From Vulcanimicrobiota bacterium (GTDB lineage: Bacteria; Vulcanimicrobiota; Xenobia; Xenobiales; JADMJV01), in NCBI GenBank assembly GCA_019637395.1, contig JAHBVR010000003.1, positions 444,500-508,499 on the forward strand: a stretch of DNA of 64,000 nt, in the 5' to 3' direction. The translations under genes were made by a program, and so were the position numbers. Below, piece by piece: positions 61,135 through 64,000 of this stretch; the first letter of the stretch is position 1, and each line of letters begins with the position of its first letter. The notes beneath the pieces are model-generated. The model worked only from the letters and a program-made list of their open reading frames with translations, did no database searches and had not been told where the DNA came from.

Positions 61135-63402
61135 TTGGCGAATATGAGGATTCATTTCATCGGTGGGGCTCACGAGGTTGGGGGGTCTTGCTCGGTGGTC
61201 GAGGTGGGCGGGCGCCGGGTTTTGATCGACTGCGGCCAGCGGATGGGCGGCGCTGCCGAGCTGGACCGTTTGCCCGATTTGCAGCGGGTTCAGGAGTTGG
61301 GGGGGTTGGATGCCATCCTGGTAACCCACGCCCACGCGGACCATATTGGGGCCCTACCGTTGATTCACCTGGCCTTTCCGAAGGTGCCGCTTTACACTAA
61401 TGAGGCGACCCTGGCCTTGATGAAAATTATGCTGGCCGACTCGCTTAAGATCATGAAGCTGCGCTGGCTGCAGGAGACGGAGATTCCGCTGTATCCAGAG
61501 CATGCGGTCACTTCGATGTTGGCGCGGGTGGAGGTGGTGAAGCCGGGCGACACCTTTGACCTGTGCGAGAGCGAGCTGCAGGCTACCTTTTTATTATCGG
61601 GGCATGTGCTGGGGGCTTGTTCGCTGACGCTGGATACGGCCGAGGGTCGGGTGCTTTTTACGGGTGACTACTCGGTGGATGCGCAGCGAACCGTGGATGC
61701 GATTGTGGTTCCGCCGGCGCGGCCGCATGTGGTGGTCACGGAAGCGACTTATGGCAACCGGTTGCACGCCAACCGCAAGGCCGAGGAGTTCCGCTTGGCG
61801 GAGGCGGTTGCGAAGGTGGTCGGGAGGGGAGGCAAGGTTCTGATTCCGGCTTTTGCGTTGGGACGCGCGCAGGAGGTGCTGTTGATCCTTTTGCGTGAAA
61901 TGAAGGTCGGGCGTATTCCGCAGTTCCCGGTGTTCGTGGATGGGATGGTGCGCAATGTCTGTCAGATTTATGCGTTGTTTCCGGAGTTTCTGGCGGAGCT
62001 TCTCAAGAAGCGGGTGGAGCGCGAGGGTAATCCCTTTTTTTATGAGGGCTCGCCAGCGCGGGCGGTTTCTCAGGGAGAGAGGGAATCGGTGCCGCTTGGA
62101 GAGCCTTGTTGCATCGTGAGTTCGTCCGGGATGTTGAACGGTGGACCTTCGCAGTTCTATGCGGCCGAGCTGGCCGGCGACCGGAAAAACGCCATTTTTA
62201 TTACGGGGTATCAGGATGAAGAGAGTCCGGGTGGGAAAGTGTTGGCGCTGGCGGAAGGGACGGAGCGCTCCTTGCGTCTGATGGAGCGGATCGTTCGTTT
62301 CGAGTGCCAGATCGCAAAATACAATCTGTCGGCCCATGCCGACGCGGTGCAGATTGCGGCGCTGGTCGAGAGATTGGGGCCGCGGCTGTGCTACCTGGTG
62401 CATGGCGATGAGGGGGCGCGGGCGGCGCTGGCGCCTATGATTCAGGGAGCGACGAAGACCTTGCTGCCGTACAACGGCGAAGTGGTCGAGTTTGCCTTCG
62501 AGTCTACGTTGGCGAGGGCGACGGCGGTGGCGCGACGACCCCGCCCGGTCGAGCTGCCTCCAGCCAGGCGAGGGCCTCGAGCCGAAAAGGGCGGACACGC
62601 CATCTTGGACCGAGCCCGCAAGGCGGTCGCCCTGATCGAAGAGATTCGTCAGGTGGGGTGGCGGCCCGAGACGCGGGAGCTGCTTTTGTATGTGGCCTTT
62701 CCCAGGGCGTTTGAGGAACGGCGCGCGTTTTTCTTGCGGGAGCTGGCCGATCGCCTGGAAGTGAGCGTGGTGGTCATCGCCAAAAACACGGCGGGAGAAC
62801 TGGCGGAGCTGGCTCGCAAGCATCTGCCGGTGGGCGCGCGTTTGTTGAAACCGCCCTCGCTCTTTCCGGATGGTCGAGTCGTTTTGAAAGTCCGCCTTCC
62901 TGAAGAGGTGGGGAAGGGATTGGTTGAGACCCTTCAGCGTGAGACGGGTCTGGACGTGACTCTTGAAAAACCGAAGGAGGCGGGGGAAGCACGAGAGTTG
63001 ATTAAAGCGGATGGGCGGATGGAGTTGAACGCCGCCTATCGGCGAGTGAGAGAAGCCTTAGGAGCGGCCGGGCTGGCGGTGTTGCGTTGCGGCAAGAAAG
63101 ACGTGCCGGACGAGCATATCGAAGTCGGCTTGCTGGCTCCCTGGCTATTGGAGAGCCGGGAAGAGCTGGTGAAGCAACTGGAGAGCGAGACGGGATATCC
63201 GGTTCGGGCCTCCGGAGCGAACCTGCAGGCGCTGGAAAAGAAGGCCAGGGAATTGCTACCGCCCGCCTGGCAGGTGCTGAAGCCGTTTCGCTGGTCTGGG
63301 CGGGAGGCGCGCGTGGCCCTGGCCCGCTCTCCGGAGGAGGCGGAGCTGCAATCGGTGACCCGAAAACTCCAGGACGAGCTCGGAATTTATCTGAGGATTT
63401 AA
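61135..63402 (+). CDS. CPSF-like MBL/beta-CASP ribonuclease with extra C-terminal domains
   Basis: 755 residues. Residues 1-450 are a complete metallo-beta-lactamase/beta-CASP nuclease of the CPSF73/TTHA0252 type: T-H-A-H-A-D-H, S-G-H-V-L-G-A, F-T-G-D-Y-S, V-T-E-A-T-Y-G-N, S-A-H-A-D and V-H-G-D-E. The remaining 300 residues are extra and contain two similar alpha/beta modules (about 500-610 and 660-755), each with A-R-x-x-L-P-x-x-x-x-L-L/V-L-K-P followed by a KH-like strand-helix-strand unit. TTG start with AAAGAGAG upstream; ATG at 61144 possible. G-ending codons (GGG, GCG, TTG) are far commoner than in neighbouring genes, a hint of transfer. Confidence 0.85.
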   Translation: MANMRIHFIGGAHEVGGSCSVVEVGGRRVLIDCGQRMGGAAELDRLPDLQRVQELGGLDAILVTHAHADHIGALPLIHLAFPKVPLYTNEATLALMKIMLADSLKIMKLRWLQETEIPLYPEHAVTSMLARVEVVKPGDTFDLCESELQATFLLSGHVLGACSLTLDTAEGRVLFTGDYSVDAQRTVDAIVVPPARPHVVVTEATYGNRLHANRKAEEFRLAEAVAKVVGRGGKVLIPAFALGRAQEVLLILLREMKVGRIPQFPVFVDGMVRNVCQIYALFPEFLAELLKKRVEREGNPFFYEGSPARAVSQGERESVPLGEPCCIVSSSGMLNGGPSQFYAAELAGDRKNAIFITGYQDEESPGGKVLALAEGTERSLRLMERIVRFECQIAKYNLSAHADAVQIAALVERLGPRLCYLVHGDEGARAALAPMIQGATKTLLPYNGEVVEFAFESTLARATAVARRPRPVELPPARRGPRAEKGGHAILDRARKAVALIEEIRQVGWRPETRELLLYVAFPRAFEERRAFFLRELADRLEVSVVVIAKNTAGELAELARKHLPVGARLLKPPSLFPDGRVVLKVRLPEEVGKGLVETLQRETGLDVTLEKPKEAGEARELIKADGRMELNAAYRRVREALGAAGLAVLRCGKKDVPDEHIEVGLLAPWLLESREELVKQLESETGYPVRASGANLQALEKKARELLPPAWQVLKPFRWSGREARVALARSPEEAELQSVTRKLQDELGIYLRI

Positions 63403-64000
63403 ATGCCTTATAGTTCGATAGTTAAGCTACCTGGATAGCTTTGTCCGCGTAAGACTTGAAGGAAAAAAAATGGCTTCTTATTGCCATCGTGAACTAACGG
63501 CTCTTATCTGCGCGACCAAGTCTGTCGCGGTCCACTTGAGCCTGCTGGGAACGGGCTCCGCGCGCCGAATCCGATTCAAGCTTTAGCCTTCCGCCGACTC
63601 TTGTATACTTAGCCCGAGTTTGATACAGTGTCCGTATGTATCGTGCATCTTGGGAAAAATACGCAGAGGGTTGGAAGTGTGTCTACGGGTTGGAACCGAG
63701 TTTGCTCAGGCTATGCTGCTCGGAAGTCGACTTTGAGGGTGCCAGAGAGTGGCCGAAAGATGCGAACCCTGGGTATATTTAGTTGTATTAGGAGGAAAGC
63801 CTATCGGAAGAATGAGCAGACTTGAGAAAAGATGATGGCCTGCAGGGGACAGGAGGTTCAGTGTTTTACGGGACCCTAAGCTTCCAGCCCCTCAGGTCAG
63901 CGACTACTCTAAAGGTTGGTGAGGCTTCGCGCAAGGAGCGGGGTTACTTTCCCCATGGCTGGTGAGGAATTCGGAAATATCTGAAATCCCTGATAACTAG
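63403..64000. other. gene-free, probably structured region
   Basis: 598 bases with no supported gene (a 65-codon open frame at 63628 has no ribosome-binding site or family). GC is lower than elsewhere. TATACT at 63604-63609 may be a -10 box. From about 63678 the sequence reads GTGTG and is dense in hairpins, e.g. AGGGT-GCC-AGAGAGT-GGC-...-ACCCT and TAGG-AGGAAAG-CCTA; CCTAAG also occurs. This could be a structured RNA or the 5' part of a group II intron whose reverse transcriptase lies beyond the window. Identity is not established. Confidence 0.3.

Noticed and set aside
1-64000. CRISPR arrays, tRNA or rRNA genes, insertion sequences
   Set aside because: Searched by eye on both strands; no regularly spaced repeats, no CCA-ended cloverleaf and no transposase frame were found.

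Overview
The window is 64 kb of a GC-rich (about 60%), gene-dense bacterial chromosome. I count about 50 protein genes. No rRNA, tRNA, IS element, prophage or CRISPR array is recognisable. The organism looks like an uncultured diderm: there are lipobox proteins, a lipase resembling the outer-membrane VolA/Pla-1 family, and surface-polysaccharide genes. Some operon structure is shared with Bacillota and Cyanobacteria (decarboxylase - ATPase - tmk - holB - ricT). A lineage such as Vulcanimicrobiota/Eremiobacterota or Armatimonadota would fit. This is inference from gene content, not a placement.

Region by region: 0-3.5 kb holds infB-rbfA and a PilZ protein. 3.4-8.9 kb is a mixed block: DUF2306 membrane protein, degenerate pilin-like protein, methyltransferase fused to two Nudix-like domains, MscS channel and GST. 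8.9-16.6 kb is a lower-GC surface-glycan island with two tandem paralogous polytopic proteins, a UGM-like flavoprotein and a DUF2079 protein. 16.6-19.0 kb holds yggX, yqeG and the infC-rpmI-rplT operon, which has a good sigma70-type promoter, a leader with an attenuator-like hairpin, and an AUU start codon on infC. 19.0-25.6 kb is a DUF58 - transglutaminase - MoxR - TPR operon. 25.6-30.0 kb holds TPR proteins, a DAHP synthase and an M28 peptidase. 30.0-38.2 kb carries two large lipoproteins (one a VolA-like lipase), trpBA and an EF-hand lipoprotein. 38.5-41.0 kb encodes a large Pro/Tyr-rich repeat protein. 41.1-47.9 kb holds a swivel-first aconitase-family enzyme, a SAM hydrolase, a GAF protein, an MFS transporter and an Ala/Glu-repeat acidic protein. 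48.2-54.2 kb is the replication-linked operon. 54.3-61.1 kb holds an SDR, an LMF1-like protein, an HD hydrolase, a NAGPA-type protein and recQ. 61.1-63.4 kb is a CPSF-like RNase with an unusual C-terminal extension. The last 600 bases are non-coding and look structured.

Functional themes are translation initiation and ribosome assembly (infB, rbfA, infC, rpmI, rplT), aromatic/tryptophan synthesis (DAHP synthase, trpBA), replication and repair (tmk, holB, recQ, ricT), and envelope biogenesis. No single locus is an obvious new defence or secretion system. The most unusual items are the methyltransferase/Nudix-like fusion, the tandem glycan membrane proteins, the repeat protein, the swivel-first aconitase, the RNase extension with an internal duplication, and the structured tail.
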